A DNA stretch of 64,000 nucleotides from Tubulanus polymorphus (GCF_964204645.1 NC_134031.1:9274501-9338500); one strand, 5' to 3'; shown: positions 33,473 to 43,850, counted from the first letter of the stretch. Numbers and translations are program-made. The notes: generated by a model from the letters alone, not told the origin.

Positions 33473-34095
33473 TTATGAGAAACAAGGTATTATTTCATTT
33501 TAGCCTACAAGGTTTCTTAGGTTGTCCAAAGTAATAACAGTAGCGAGGCTCTGGTTGTAAAGGAGTTTCCTGTATTCGTGTCCATTTCCACCAAGGATGA
33601 AGATGACTAGGATTTAGAATGATATGTTAATAATTATAATTTAATTTCAACAATAAATTACAACGTCACAAAGAGATATACAAAATATGAAATATTCATT
33701 AAAATGAAGCCAACAAAGACTTATAAAGGTTTCTAATCCCCCAGCACACACTGATTCACACAAAAAAATCTCATATACAAATACAGTCATACGCCTTCAT
33801 CAAACATACTCACACGCACACTCATGCGGTCAATTACACTATCATGTACACACTCTTACACTCTGGTAATGGTAATAACACAGATGCAAAGGCTTCAGTG
33901 TCGGTGATACATTTAGTTTGATTTAAGTCACCTGAAAAACAAGAGAATAAGAGCCTGTTATAACTTGGCTTCTTACTAGACATAAAAGACATGTCGAAAG
34001 ATTTGACAGCCCTAGCAATAAACAATTGACAACAGATTTAATTAAGATCGATAGATGGCGCTAGTCGTAGCTCAGCTGTAATTCAAATGTCAAGC
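33473..34095. other. Intergenic, nothing recognised
   Basis: AT-rich with CA-rich patches (33740-33850). No supported exon. Confidence 0.4.
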
Positions 34096-34099
34096 CGAC

Positions 34100-34215
34100 A
34101 CACACGACACATCCCGATTATAATCCCTAAATTTCAAGACATAAACATTGCCATCGAAACTTCTAAAAGCAACCAAAATATTAAAAATTGATTTATAGAA
34201 CCTTTTATCGATGTG
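34100..34215 (+). repeat. Partial copy of the repeat at 13636-13968
   Basis: CCGATTATAATCCCTAAATT and TCAAGACATAAA match the minus strand of 13800-13870; similarity continues to ACCTTTTATCGATG. Confidence 0.6.
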
Positions 34216-34419
34216 AGAACATTGAAAAAAATAAGAACGTTGAGAAATTCATGTAATGAAAATTTCCATGCGGCCTACCACGTGGCGCCGGTGTAGGTAA
34301 AATAGTATTATTTAAGCGAATTCCATAGCTGACGATTCTTTGATCAAAAATAACACATATTAGAAAGCGTAGCAATGAGTTGGACATAAAATCTTACCAC
34401 TTGTCTACATCGTCTAATT

Positions 34420-34641
34420 CTAAACGCCAAATGCGATCTGGACGATCCTCTGATCCTCGCTTTCATCACTTTCGTCATCGTCAGGTTCGTATAAATGCGG
34501 TGGCATTTGACCAGCAATAGCTCCAATCGGTATTTCTTCGTCTTCTCCGTCTTCTAGCTCGAAAGCACCGGTGAAATCCTTCCAGGAATCAGTATTTTCC
34601 GAGTCGGAGTGTGTACTACGGCGTTCTTCGTTATCCGCCAT
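34420..34641 (-). CDS. Acidic N-terminal exon, possibly of a P2X7-like protein
   Basis: Starts at ATG 34641 (MADNEERRSTHSDSENTDSW). It continues acidic through PPHLYEPDDDESDESED. An N-terminal xPYxFEP-like segment followed by Asp/Glu/Ser runs is common in invertebrate P2X7-like domain proteins, whose C-terminal domain occurs 1.3 kb away on the other strand. The 3' exon boundary is unclear (GATCAG|AGGATC or beyond). Assignment is an inference from a short motif. Confidence 0.35.
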   Translation of the reverse strand: MADNEERRSTHSDSENTDSWKDFTGAFELEDGEDEEIPIGAIAGQMPPHLYEPDDDESDESEDQRIVQIAFGV

Positions 34642-34859
34642 TGTTTTAAAAACAGTTCACCGCGTGGCTAATCAAAGCAAACTTCGTATTATTTTTAAAC
34701 TGCCCCAAATCACAACAATTTGTACAAAAAGTTATTTTTAGCATATGGATATGAAATATAGGTTTATGGTTTATATTGTAATGATAAAACATATAAAAAA
34801 ATCAAGTTTGAAAAAAAACCTGTCACAATTCCTTTAAAATAAGTAAATGTAAGTTGATG

Positions 34860-35156
34860 TAATTCTTTTTATGATATATCGGATAAAGGTCTTGATCATA
34901 ATGCTTTTATGATTCATGTTAGGAGTAGGAATAAACGGTATCATCTATTTATAAAACCAGGATTATAAAATATAGAAACATTAGCGCAAGAGATTAATAG
35001 AAAAGCTAGGACAAAAATGGGTGGATCTGCTGGATTCGGGATTAAATTTTTAAAAAGTGATATTAAAATAAAGTAAGAATAAAGTTAGCTAATGATGAAC
35101 AACATAAATTTATAGAAAGAAAACCATTACCTAAAATTTGAGGAATTATACCAAAT
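34860..35156 (+). pseudogene. Polinton structural-gene remnant, part interrupted by RTE
   Basis: The plus frame reads NKRYHLFIKPG, stop, NIETLAQEINRKARTKMGG, then FIERKPLPKI, stop, GIIPN. The pattern (hydrophobic-PG-x-Y-x-IETLAxEIN) resembles capsid-type proteins of Polinton/adintovirus elements. The frame resumes after the RTE insertion at 39145 with IIPNKLYANVDSTLNF. Two stops in this part show decay. The exact protein (major or minor capsid) cannot be decided. Confidence 0.45.
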
Positions 35157-35211
35157 CATTGGCTCCTTCAGTCTTTCGACCATGGATAAACAGCGCCGCA
35201 GAGAGTTCAGT

Positions 35212-38200
35212 TTAAATCCTAGCGTGTCTCTGAGCTCGCCTCAGAGTGGCTTTAGCACAAAAGTCCTGTTCAAAGTTTTTAAGTCCCAGCGTGACTTGAC
35301 GTCTCCACTGTGACCTGTCCGCCGCTGAAGCCTCCCACGTTTCCTCCTTGAAGCGTAGATGTGGGCGGCCTTTTGACCTCTTTCCACTTGCGAGTTCCCC
35401 ATATAGAAGATCCTTGGGGATCCGCCCATGCTGCATTCTGTGTACGTGGCCAAGCCAGCGCAACCGCCTTTGCCGAAGCAGGGAGTACATAGTGCACATA
35501 CCAGTTCTGGACAGTATGTCACTGTTTGTTACTTTGTCTTGCCATTTGATACCTAGGATTCTACGCAGACAGCGCATGTGAAACACCTGTAGTTTGCGTT
35601 CATGGGCGGCATACGTTGTCCACGATTCACTGCCATACAGGAGGGAGCTTATCACGCAAGCTGAATAGACGTTTATTTTCGTTGCAACCGAGAGGTACTT
35701 GTTTGACCACACTCTTTTTGAGAGCATACCAAAGGTTGTGGCAGCTTTCCCGATACGCTTGTTTATTTCGACGTCAAGTTGCAGGGTATCAGAGATCGTT
35801 GATCCAAGATACTGGAAGTGATGAACTATTTCGAGCTCTCTGCCTTCAATCAAGATGCGAGGTGGGGCAACAGTGTGCTGACCCATGACCTGAGTTTTCT
35901 TTATGCTAATGGTGAGGCCAAATAGTGCGCACGCCTCGGAGAACCTGTCCATTAATCTCTGGAGGCCTTCTTGGCTAAGAGACGCCAGAGCAGCATCGTC
36001 AGCGAACAACAGGTCTCTGATGAGAACCCTCCTGACCTTGGACTTGGCACGTAATCGAGAGAGATTGAAAAGACGACCGTCGGATCTTGTATGCAAGTAA
36101 ACCCCATCATCAGAAGACTTGAAAGCATGGTTGAGGAGGACGGAGAAGTAAATCCCAAAAAGGGTTGGGGCAAGTACGCATCCTTGCTTGACTCCACTCT
36201 TGATCTCAAATTCTTTTGATGTGTCTCCACCGAATTGGACAGTACTCAACATGCCTTCGTGGAAGGAGCGCACAATTTCAAGGAGCTTTGGTGGACATCC
36301 AATGAGTGGAAGAATTTTGAAGAGGCCATCTCTGCTCACCAAATCAAATGCTTTGGTCAGGTCTATAAATGCGAGATAGAGCGGTTCGTTTTGCTCTCTG
36401 CATTTCTCTTGGAGCTGTCGCAGTGAGAATATCATATCTGTTGTGGACCTGTTTTTTCTAAACCCGCATTGGGACTCTGGATATATTCTGTTTGCCAGTT
36501 CTTGGAGCCTGGACAGCACAATACGAGCAAATAGTTTTCCAACGATACTCAGAAGTGAGATACCTCTATAGTTGTTGCAGTCCCTGCGGTCACCCTTGTT
36601 TTTGTACAGGGTGACAATATTAGCATCTTTCATATCCTGAGGCACTGCACCTGTCTCCCAGCATTGGAGGAGGAGTTTATGAAGAGGCAGCAACAAACTG
36701 GGTTTACCACTCTTGATCACTTCAGTAGGGATACAGTCTTTCCAAGCAGCTTTGCCAGATGGCAGGTTGTCAATGGCCTTTGAAAGTTCATCGAGAGTGG
36801 GTGGCACATCCAGTTCCGGCATCACCGGGAGTTGCTCTATGGCATCAATAGCAGATTGTTGGACAGTGTTCTTCGTAGAGTAGAGCTCAGAATAGTGTTC
36901 CACCCAACGGTCCATCTGCTTGTCCTTGTCATTGATGATTACGCCATCTCTTGACTTCAGAGGAGCTGTTTTACAGACTCTTGGTCCAATTGCCTTCTTG
37001 ATTCCATCATACATGGATTTGACATTTCCTGTGTCAGCAGCGTGTTGGATTGAAGTGCTGAGTTCAGACCAGTATTGGTTTGCACAGGTTCTAGCTGCAG
37101 TTTGGACTGAGCTTCTAGCCTTTTGGAGTGCACGGAGCGACCCAGGTGAGGGTTTTTCCTTGTATGACTTGAGTGCGGCTCTTTTAGCTTCAATGAGCGG
37201 TTCAAGTGTATCAGCAATTATGGCAAACCAGTCATTATCATTAGAGGCTTTCCTCTTCTTGCCGAATGCGGACAACGCACAGGAGTAGATTGAGCCTTTT
37301 AGATTTTCCCAGTTTGTGGACATGTTTGCGTTCTCCACGTAGCAATTTTTGAAGAGGTCTTGGAATTCCAATGAGCAAGCGGGATTGTTGGCGTTAGCTT
37401 TACATGCATCTATGCGTGATTTCCCTGCTTGCTTTGAGTGGCCAAAGTTTTTTGGCTGCAGTTTCATTTTGCAGCAAACAAGCGAGTGTTCGCTGTCACA
37501 ATCTGCACTGTGAAAAGTTCTTGTAATAAGGACTTTCTTTAACTGTGATCGTCTCGTTAAAATCAGGTCAAGTTGGTGCCACTGTTTACATCTAGGATGT
37601 CTCCAGGAGACTTGATGTTGTGGTTTGGTTCCAAAGAAGGTGTTGGTGATGCATAGGCGATGGTAAGAGCAAAGCTCCAGAAGCCGCTGTCCATTGTCGT
37701 TACACTTTCCGATACCAAAGTGGCCAAGACATGTGGGCCAGGCTAGGTTATCGGCGCCCACACGAGCGTTAAAATCACCCAGAATGACAAGATCTTGTTT
37801 ATCTGGAAATTGCTCAATGAAACCTTCGAGCTGGCTGTAGAAAGCATCTTTAACATCGTCGGTTGCCATGAGTGTTGGTGCGTAGATGCACACAAGATTC
37901 AACGGTCCAAAGTTGGTGTTGACTTATAGAGACATGAGACGTTCAGTGGATGCACTACCTAGCTGGACCTTGTTGAGGAGTGAGTTTCTTACGGCAAAAC
38001 CAACGACATATTCTCTTACTTCTTCCTCCTTTTTTCCTTGCCAGTAGAAGGTGTAGTCTGATTCTCTCAGGCTTCCCGAACCAGCAAGTCTTGTCTCCTG
38101 CAGAGCAGCGATGTCTACATGAAGACGAGATAGCTCCCTGTTGAGAACCGCAGTTTTCCGTACATCAGTTATATTGCGGATGTCATCGTTTAAGCCGGAT

Positions 38201-38313
38201 TGCATTGTCCTGACATTCCAGCATCCAAGCTTGAGAGCAAGGGATTTTTTGTGAAGTTTCTCTTTGTCTTTGTTGGTTGGTGCAGAATTTACTGACCACG
38301 TTTCAGAAAACTC
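35212..38313 (-). pseudogene. RTE endonuclease-reverse transcriptase with one premature stop
   Basis: The frame is open from 38313 (just after TAG) to 35212, except for TAA at about 37924-37926. Endonuclease: LGCWNVRTMQSG, AALQETRLAGSG, VILGDFNARVGA, DSEHSLVCCK. Reverse transcriptase: GISLLSIVGKLFARIV, FIDLTKAFDLVSR (motif A), SGVKQGCVLAPTLFGIYFS, LLFADDAALA (catalytic FADD). C-terminus: QVFHMRCLRRILGIKWQD and LRWLGHVHRM. An intact 896-residue portion follows the stop. The enzyme nicks target DNA and copies the element RNA at the nick. Confidence 0.92.
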
Positions 38314-39144
38314 CTATACCCCGTGCACCCAGTGGGGCAGGTGGCCAGCGGCGAGACAGCACCTAACTGGCTGAGGGCTGCTCAGCTTGAGGCGGGCGGT
38401 AGCTGTCCAATGAAGTTGAATAACCTCTCCCACCGTCGAAAAGGACCCCTAGCGCCTAGCTGCACGCCGAGTTAGCTTGGGCTTAAAACTGGTAACTGTC
38501 CTTCTCCGTGTTGGTCCTACACGTTCATGTAGCTGGAGTTTCCTCTCCAGGGCGCGTTTGCCTGGGCTGATTTGTTGAAGATACTGCGCAGCCCAAGCTA
38601 ACAGAATCCTCCTCTCGGTCTAGCTGAAGGGGTCCAGAGGAAAGGTAGAACCAGTACGTCTGGCATCAGGTCGACTGCAGCAGCTGCCGGGTAAGTGGTG
38701 GAGTTCAGCACTGACTCCGGATTTTTTATTAGGGGTTTACTCCCTTAGCCTTTCCCAAACCAATGGGACCGCAAGGCAGCGGTGCTAGTTACCCATAGCT
38801 GGGGACTGGATTGGTCAGTGCCAGGGCGTGTCCACACGCCGGTGGGCCATGCGCACTGCACCTCTGGGGCTCCAGTCTGCTCCGAGATCCCTCACAGACT
38901 CTGCCTGGGACCGCAAGGACCCAGTTTACCGTGATGTACCAACTTGGAGGTGCTATGAGAGTCTTGACTAGTAGAGCTGTAAAACCATCAGGAAAGGACT
39001 TACTAATACTGCCCTTCTTTTCGCTCCAAGGAGCTAGATGGTGGTTGAAGCTGGAAGCAAGAAAGACAGGCAAACTACACAACACTACACTACAACACTA
39101 CAGACTAAAAGCCCTGTGCCACCGACACCACACCACACCACACC
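38314..39144 (-). promoter_or_regulatory. Probable 5' UTR/promoter region of the RTE element
   Basis: Lies between the upstream target duplication and the ORF, with no frame of its own. It starts (minus orientation) in a (GGTGT)-rich low-complexity stretch. Internal promoter function is inferred from RTE biology, not from motifs seen. Confidence 0.45.
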
Positions 39145-39300
39145 AATTATACCAAATAAACTTTATGCAAATGTTGATTCTACACTAAATTTTACCTTTT
39201 ACGCATTTTTATATTTACTGCAATTCAATTGATCCTACAAAAACATTTGAAGGAAATAAAAGTAAAATTTTTAAATCTAGTATATTAGATATTTATTAGA
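39145..39300 (+). pseudogene. Polinton structural-gene remnant, continuation after RTE
   Basis: IIPNKLYANVDSTLNFTF follows in the frame left at 35156; a frameshift near 39205 then gives CNSIDPTKTFEGNKSKIF. Together with 34860-35156 this is one split Polinton gene. Confidence 0.45.
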
Positions 39301-39361
39301 TATATAACAAATTAGCAATTACAAATTTGGAACATTTTTCTTGTCTGTCATACGACATATT

Positions 39362-39473
39362 AGTAATAGGGAATATGGGGGTTCATACCAAAGGTTGAAG
39401 GGGCGAGCTCATAAAAAATAAAGAATAAATTCGTTCGTGCGAGAATTTATTTTTTATGAGCTTCCCTATTACT
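39362..39473. repeat. 112-bp palindromic module with AGTAATAGGG/CCCTATTACT ends
   Basis: The ends AGTAATAGGGA and TCCCTATTACT are inverted, and the inner parts CGAGCTCATAAAAAATAAAG and its inverse pair. The left arm carries an extra roughly 30 bp, ATGGGGGTTCATACCAAAGG..., absent from the right arm. The same terminal sequence and the GTTCATACCAAAGGT block appear in the larger palindrome at 42739-43150. Both adjoin Polinton genes. Confidence 0.8.
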
Positions 39474-39583
39474 CTAAATATTCCATATATATGAATAACA
39501 TATAAATGAATAACATATATAAATGAATATTTTATATATGAATAACTTCAAAAATCAATTTTAATAAAAAATTTGATATTTAA

Positions 39584-39901
39584 ATGGAAACTAAACGGGT
39601 GCAAACTATAAATATAACGCATAAGAAATGTTCAAAATGTGAAATAAGTAAGCCATTTACAGAATTTAATAAAGATAAATATTCTAAAGATAGTATTCAA
39701 AGGTATTGTAAAACATGTATTAAGCAATATAAAGCAAATAATTCAGAAAAATATAAAGAACTGAAAAAACAATGGTTAGAAAATCATCCAGGTTATATAA
39801 CAGAATATATGAGAGAATGGAGGTTTAATAATCGAGAACATGTTAAAGCGTATTTTAATAATTATCATAAAGAAAGGTGTCGAACAGATTTTAATTTTTA
39901 A
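39584..39901 (+). CDS. Polinton-associated zinc-binding HNH-type protein, truncated
   Basis: 105 residues from ATG 39584: KKCSKCEISKPFTEFNKDKY and YCKTCIKQYKANN form a paired CxxC zinc ribbon, followed by a basic helical region with GYITEYMREW. It is clearly paralogous to the minus-strand gene at 62583-63251, which continues into an HNH endonuclease. Here the frame stops (at NFKS-like TTTTTAAAT, 39901) before the HNH domain. Downstream DNA has no HNH remnant, so this is a 3'-truncated copy. Confidence 0.7.
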   Translation: METKRVQTINITHKKCSKCEISKPFTEFNKDKYSKDSIQRYCKTCIKQYKANNSEKYKELKKQWLENHPGYITEYMREWRFNNREHVKAYFNNYHKERCRTDFNF

Positions 39902-39990
39902 ATGAGAGTAATTGGAACATCAGGGGTTCAGATCAGAGGTGGTGAGGTCAACACACCACTCATCACCACAAGTAATTTTTTTTATAATAA

Positions 39991-40083
39991 ATGGGAGATA
40001 GAAAGGTATTCTTAGCAACAATAAATGACAGAATAAAACCAGCAAAAAAACAATTTGAAAATATAGCTGCAAAGCAGCGATAA
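39991..40083 (+). pseudogene. Short Polinton gene fragment ending at a junction
   Basis: MGDRKVFLATINDRIKPAKK then QFENIAAKQR and TAA. The 3' part AAAATATAGCTGCAAAGCAG followed by CGATAACGGGTTTTCTG also occurs at 45487-45522, at another Polinton boundary. Downstream is LINE sequence, so the gene is cut here. Confidence 0.4.
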
Positions 40084-40096
40084 CGGGTTTTCTGCA

Positions 40097-40378
40097 CAGT
40101 CTTAGAATCCTGTTCAACGGTGGATTTCGACGAAGCATTTGATAAGGCACAACATCAGCCATTACTAAACAGGCTATTAGGAAACAGTATCAATGATAGG
40201 TCGCCCAAATGGCTCAGCAGTTATCTCTGAACGAAAACTTGTAGCCGAAATCAACGGAACGCCTCATCTTGGAATAAGTCAGTCAAACTAGTGGAGTCAC
40301 GCAAGGTAGTATCCTAAGTTGTCTTCTGTTTAATGTCCTGACATATGACATATACAGTAATCCAACATATACCAGACC
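40097..40378 (+). pseudogene. Non-LTR reverse transcriptase fragment
   Basis: VDFDEAFDKAQHQPLLNRLL (RT motif A region), PKWLSSYLSERKLVAEING and, in a shifted frame, SGVTQGSILSCLLFNVL. Only about 280 bp of an element remains, cut at both ends. Confidence 0.7.
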
Positions 40379-40394
40379 GAGTTAATTTCCAAAT

Positions 40395-40935
40395 CGACAT
40401 TAACACGCTGTTCGACCAAAAAACTTAATGTTCCAACAAGAAAATCTTGTTCGAATGAAAACAATTCTGTTTGATCGAACAATACGCTTTTTGCTTGAAC
40501 CAAAAATTTTCTTCATTCTGACAAAAAATGTGTTCGAATAAAAAGCTATGTTATTGTTGAAATGAAAAAATTTTAAGTCCCGGCAAAAAAATTTGGTCGA
40601 GCGAAAACAATTTTTTCGAACGAATGTTTGAATGAAAACAATTCTGTTCGATTGAACGAAATACTTCATACTTTCTGTTCGGAGAAAAAACTTTTTTCAA
40701 TATACTTGTTCGAACGAAAAACTTAATGTTCTGACAAGAAAATTCTGTTCAAATTAAAAAGATTCTGTTCAATTGAACGATTGTTCGAACGAAAAAACCT
40801 TTCGTTTGGACAAAAAAAGTTTGTTCAACTTTGTTCTTACGATTTTTTCAAATTGGTTCAATCGTATAGAATATTATTGGTTCGAACGAAATAAATTTTG
40901 TTCCGACGTAAGAATTTTCAAGCGAAAGGTCTTTT
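40395..40935. repeat. Degenerate TTCGAACGAAAA-rich sequence
   Basis: Variants of TTCGAACGAAAA, AATTCTGTTCGATTGAACGA and CAAAAAA recur throughout without a fixed period, on both strands. It looks like a decayed simple-sequence or palindromic array. No coding content. Confidence 0.65.
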
Positions 40936-41059
40936 GAACGGAAAAAAAAGATATTTCTGGTGCTCCGCAGTAACTTAAAGCCGGACTTAGGTTGGTCTTG
41001 TTGTGACAGTCGTGTCGCGTTGCAGAAAGTAGAACACGTACGACTCCATGTGACTGGCG

Positions 41060-41560
41060 TTGCTGAAAGATGAGGACGCCAGTGATATGACGACTGAGTT
41101 TCAAGTCGTCAAAACGTGACGATATGTCAACATATTTATGTTGACTTGATGCGATATATCGCGATATTTCGACATAAATATGGCGACTTGTCGAGTTGGA
41201 ACGCGACAACTCGAGGCCCTTTATCACTTCCGTAGATCTTTCATTAAGTAGGATCACTTGAATGATCGCTTTAATATCACCAAAAGCAAAAAGAATCTGC
41301 CAAAATGACCTTAATAAACGACACTATATCTACGGAAGCGATAAGGGGCCTCGAGATGTCGCATTCCAACTCGACAAGTCGCCATATTTATGTCGACATA
41401 CCGCGATATATCGCGTCAAGTCGACATGAATATGTCGATATATTGTGACGTTTTGACGACATATTTCGTTTACTCGACCATTTTCCTCGCGACAAGTCGA
41501 CATATTCATGACGACTTGAAACTCAGTCGTTATATTACTAGCATCCTCATCTTACATTTA
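41060..41560. mobile_element. About 500-bp fold-back element rich in TCGACATA
   Basis: Long inverted arms. AGTTTCAAGTCGTCAAAACG ... CGACTTGTCGAGTTGGAACG ... GGCCCTTTATCACTTCCGTA on the left pairs with TACGGAAGCGATAAGGGGCC ... CATTCCAACTCGACAAGTCG ... GACGACTTGAAACT on the right. The unpaired centre is about 41246-41326. The arms are themselves full of TCGACATAT/ATATGTCGA motifs. No transposase. Confidence 0.8.
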
Positions 41561-41634
41561 GACATGTCTTCAAATGACGGCTTGTCCCTTGGAAAATGAG
41601 CAAAAAAGCGAAATTTGTTGTGAAAACGTCACGA

Positions 41635-42243
41635 TATGTAAATAATAAAACCAAAGTATTGAATTTTCGCGTGGGACAAAACCAAAATATTGAATTGTCG
41701 CGGGCGACAAAACCAAACTAATGAATTGTCGCGGGCGATAAAACCAAAATAATGAATTGTCGCGGGCGACAAAACCAAAAAAAGAATTTTCGGGGCGACA
41801 AAACAAAAATAATGAATTGTCGAGGGCGATAAAACCAAAATAATGAATTGTCGGGGGCGATAAAACCAAAATAATGAATTGTCGCTGGTGATAAAACCAA
41901 AATATTGAATTGTCGCAGGGGATAAAACCAAAATATTGAATTGTCGCAGGTGATAAAACCGCGACAAAAAAAAAAAATTGTCGCGGGCGACAAAACCAAA
42001 AAAAGAATTGTCGGGGCGACAAAACAAAAATAATGAATTGTCGAGGGCGATAAAACCAAAATAATGAATTGTCGGGGGCGATAAAACCAAAATAATGAAT
42101 TGTCGCTGGTGATAAAACCAAAATATTGAATTGTCGGATTGTCGCAGGGGATAAAACCAAAATATTGAATTGTCGCAGGTGATAAAACCGCGACAAAAAA
42201 AAAAATTGTCGCGGGCGATAAAACCAAAATAATGAATTGTCGC
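41635..42243. repeat. 31-bp minisatellite with a 221-bp higher-order duplication
   Basis: The consensus unit is GAATTGTCGCGGGCGATAAA plus ACCAAAATAAT (31 bp), about 19 copies. The block from CGGGGCGACAAAACAAAAAT at 41791 recurs at 42012 with the same order of variant units, giving a 221-bp higher-order repeat. The right edge abuts the Penelope fragment at CTTGAGCGAG. Because 31 is not a multiple of 3 and the unit lacks minus-strand stops, long spurious frames run through it. Confidence 0.92.
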
Positions 42244-42738
42244 GTGTGGCCTTGAGCGAGACCGATTTTGATTGATTTGGCAGTAAACAAAAAGAAGTGA
42301 AGGTATGCCTCGGCGTTGATAGGTTTACGGTAGACTGAGAAAATCAAATGAGAAAATTTATTGTGAATTAGAACATCTAAAAACGGAATTTGGTCATTTC
42401 GTTCCCATTCAAAAGTGAATTTCAAAGATGGATATTGGGAGTTGATGAAGTCGATAAAAGAGGTAAGATCAAAATTATCAGAAACTAAGCTCAGAATGTC
42501 ATCAACATATCTAATCCAAAAGTTAGGTTTAGAGCCAGCGTACTTAGGGAGAACTTCGGATTCAAAGTGTTCAAGGAAAAGATTAGCCAAAATCGGGGAT
42601 AATGGGTTACCCATAGCGAAACCGAAAATTTGTTCATAGAATTTGTCTTGGAATTGGAAATATAAATCGGTAGTACAGAGTTCCAAAAGTTCAAGTAAAC
42701 ATTCTACAGGAATTGGGAGATCAAGATTGGAGTCCGGG
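42244..42738 (-). pseudogene. Penelope-like reverse transcriptase fragment with YVDD
   Basis: From about 42715 downward: FGFAMGNPLSPILANLFLEH, IRYVDDILSLVSDN (catalytic YVDD) and SLKFTFEWERNDQIPFLDVL, ending at SIKIGLAQG, where the minisatellite begins. The last part matches the copy at 4356-4580 nearly residue for residue. No thumb, GIY-YIG or terminal repeat follows. Its 5' end is cut by the palindromic module at 42739. Confidence 0.9.
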
Positions 42739-43150
42739 AGTAATAGGGGTAATGGGCTTTCATACCAAAGGTCGAACGGTCGAGCTCATTAAAAAACAAA
42801 ACATTAAAAGTAATTTAAAACTGTAATATATTTTCATAACCGTGTGTATTTTATATTATAACTAAATATTTATTCTAAGATATCAATAATTTTAATTTTA
42901 AAAGCATATTGTATTAAATCAATTGGTCGCTCCACTTCGCTACCGCTCCGCTCCGCGACCAATTGATTTATTTACAATACACAAATTCATATAATCAAAT
43001 ATATTTTAATAATAATTATTATTCTATTATTCAACTGTAATACACACGGTTATGAAAATATATTATAGTTTTAAATTACTTTTAATGTTTTGTTTTTTAA
43101 TGAGCTCGACCATTCGACCTTTGATATGAAAGCCCATTACCCCTATTACT
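42739..43150. repeat. 412-bp near-perfect palindrome at the edge of a Polinton block
   Basis: Arms of about 195 bp run from AGTAATAGGGGTAATGGGCT inward through CGAGCTCATTAAAAAACAAA and back out to CCCCTATTACT. The centre holds a second inverted repeat, CAATTGGTCGC...GCGACCAATTG, around CTCCGCTCC. The ends start with AG, as Polinton TIRs do. Polinton packaging ATPase coding begins 90 bp to the right. Confidence 0.88.
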
Positions 43151-43240
43151 ATTGAAATATTCATGTAAATGAATAACATTTAAATTGACAGATTATTCAA
43201 TATAAAAGTGTAAGCTCTTATAGAATAGATATATAAATAG

Positions 43241-43845
43241 TTATTTTATAAATTTATATTCATATGGAAATTGTAGTCTCAGTAATAATTTTGAACCTTT
43301 ATTATTCTTTAATTTATTCATATATTCATCATGTAATTCAGTAGGTATAATTTGATTTTCTTCTAATGATTGTTGCATAGATTTTTTATCTTTGTTATAA
43401 AATATAACTAGAAATCTTATATTCTCCCTAAAGTCTTTAACAATTGAATTATATTTTTGATTTAAAACCCATGTTGTTATCCCAAAATGTCTCCCAGAGA
43501 AAGCTAGATAACATAACTCACTTTCTCTCACTTTTGAATCATGTAAATTTGCGCAATCATCTACAATGAATAATGTATTTGATCCTTTATAAGTATCAAT
43601 TGCTATTTTTATACAATTATCTAAATTTTCTTTTACTATTTTAGGATCTAATACTTTTTCATCTTAACTATATCTCTATTATATGTTTTATTCATTTCAT
43701 AAGTAGGGCAGAATAATATTATATTATCAAAATGATTCTTATAAATAGTTTCTAACAAATCTAATATGAAATGTGTTTTACCACAATTGGTTACTCCAGT
43801 AACTAACATATTATGCGGTTCAAATATAAATAAATCTTTATTCAT
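43241..43845 (-). pseudogene. Polinton FtsK/HerA-type packaging ATPase, one frameshift
   Basis: From ATG 43845: NMLVTGVTNCGKTHFILDLL carries Walker A (GxxxxGKT). A frameshift near 43665 moves the frame into DPKIVKENLDNC, TLFIVDDCANLHD (Walker B) and AFSGRHFGITTWVLNQ (the motif following Walker B), ending at 43241. This enzyme would pump DNA into capsids in Polintons and related double-jelly-roll viruses. The first codons overlap the end of the integrase frame. Confidence 0.85.
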
Positions 43846-43850
43846 TTATT

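Larger units (their letters stand above)
35157..39144 (-). mobile_element. RTE-type non-LTR retrotransposon, nearly full length
   Basis: Flanked by a perfect 13-bp target duplication, AATTATACCAAAT (35144-35156 and 39145-39157), which defines a 3988-bp insertion. From 39144 down: about 830 bp of GC-richer 5' region, one long endonuclease-RT frame, and a roughly 55-bp 3' UTR. The base composition is much less AT-rich than the surrounding Polinton. A single in-frame stop is the only coding defect I see, so the insertion is fairly young. Confidence 0.92.

Noticed and set aside
36920-37288. 122-codon plus-strand frame and other frames opposite the RTE ORF
   Set aside because: Antisense shadows of a clearly coding minus-strand frame.
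41570-42196. Two 150-200-codon minus-strand frames with FGFIAPDNS-type repeats
   Set aside because: They are translations of the 31-bp minisatellite, which lacks stops on that strand; not genes.
41635-42243. Possible CRISPR-like array
   Set aside because: Units are contiguous with no unique spacers, and the genome is eukaryotic; it is a minisatellite.
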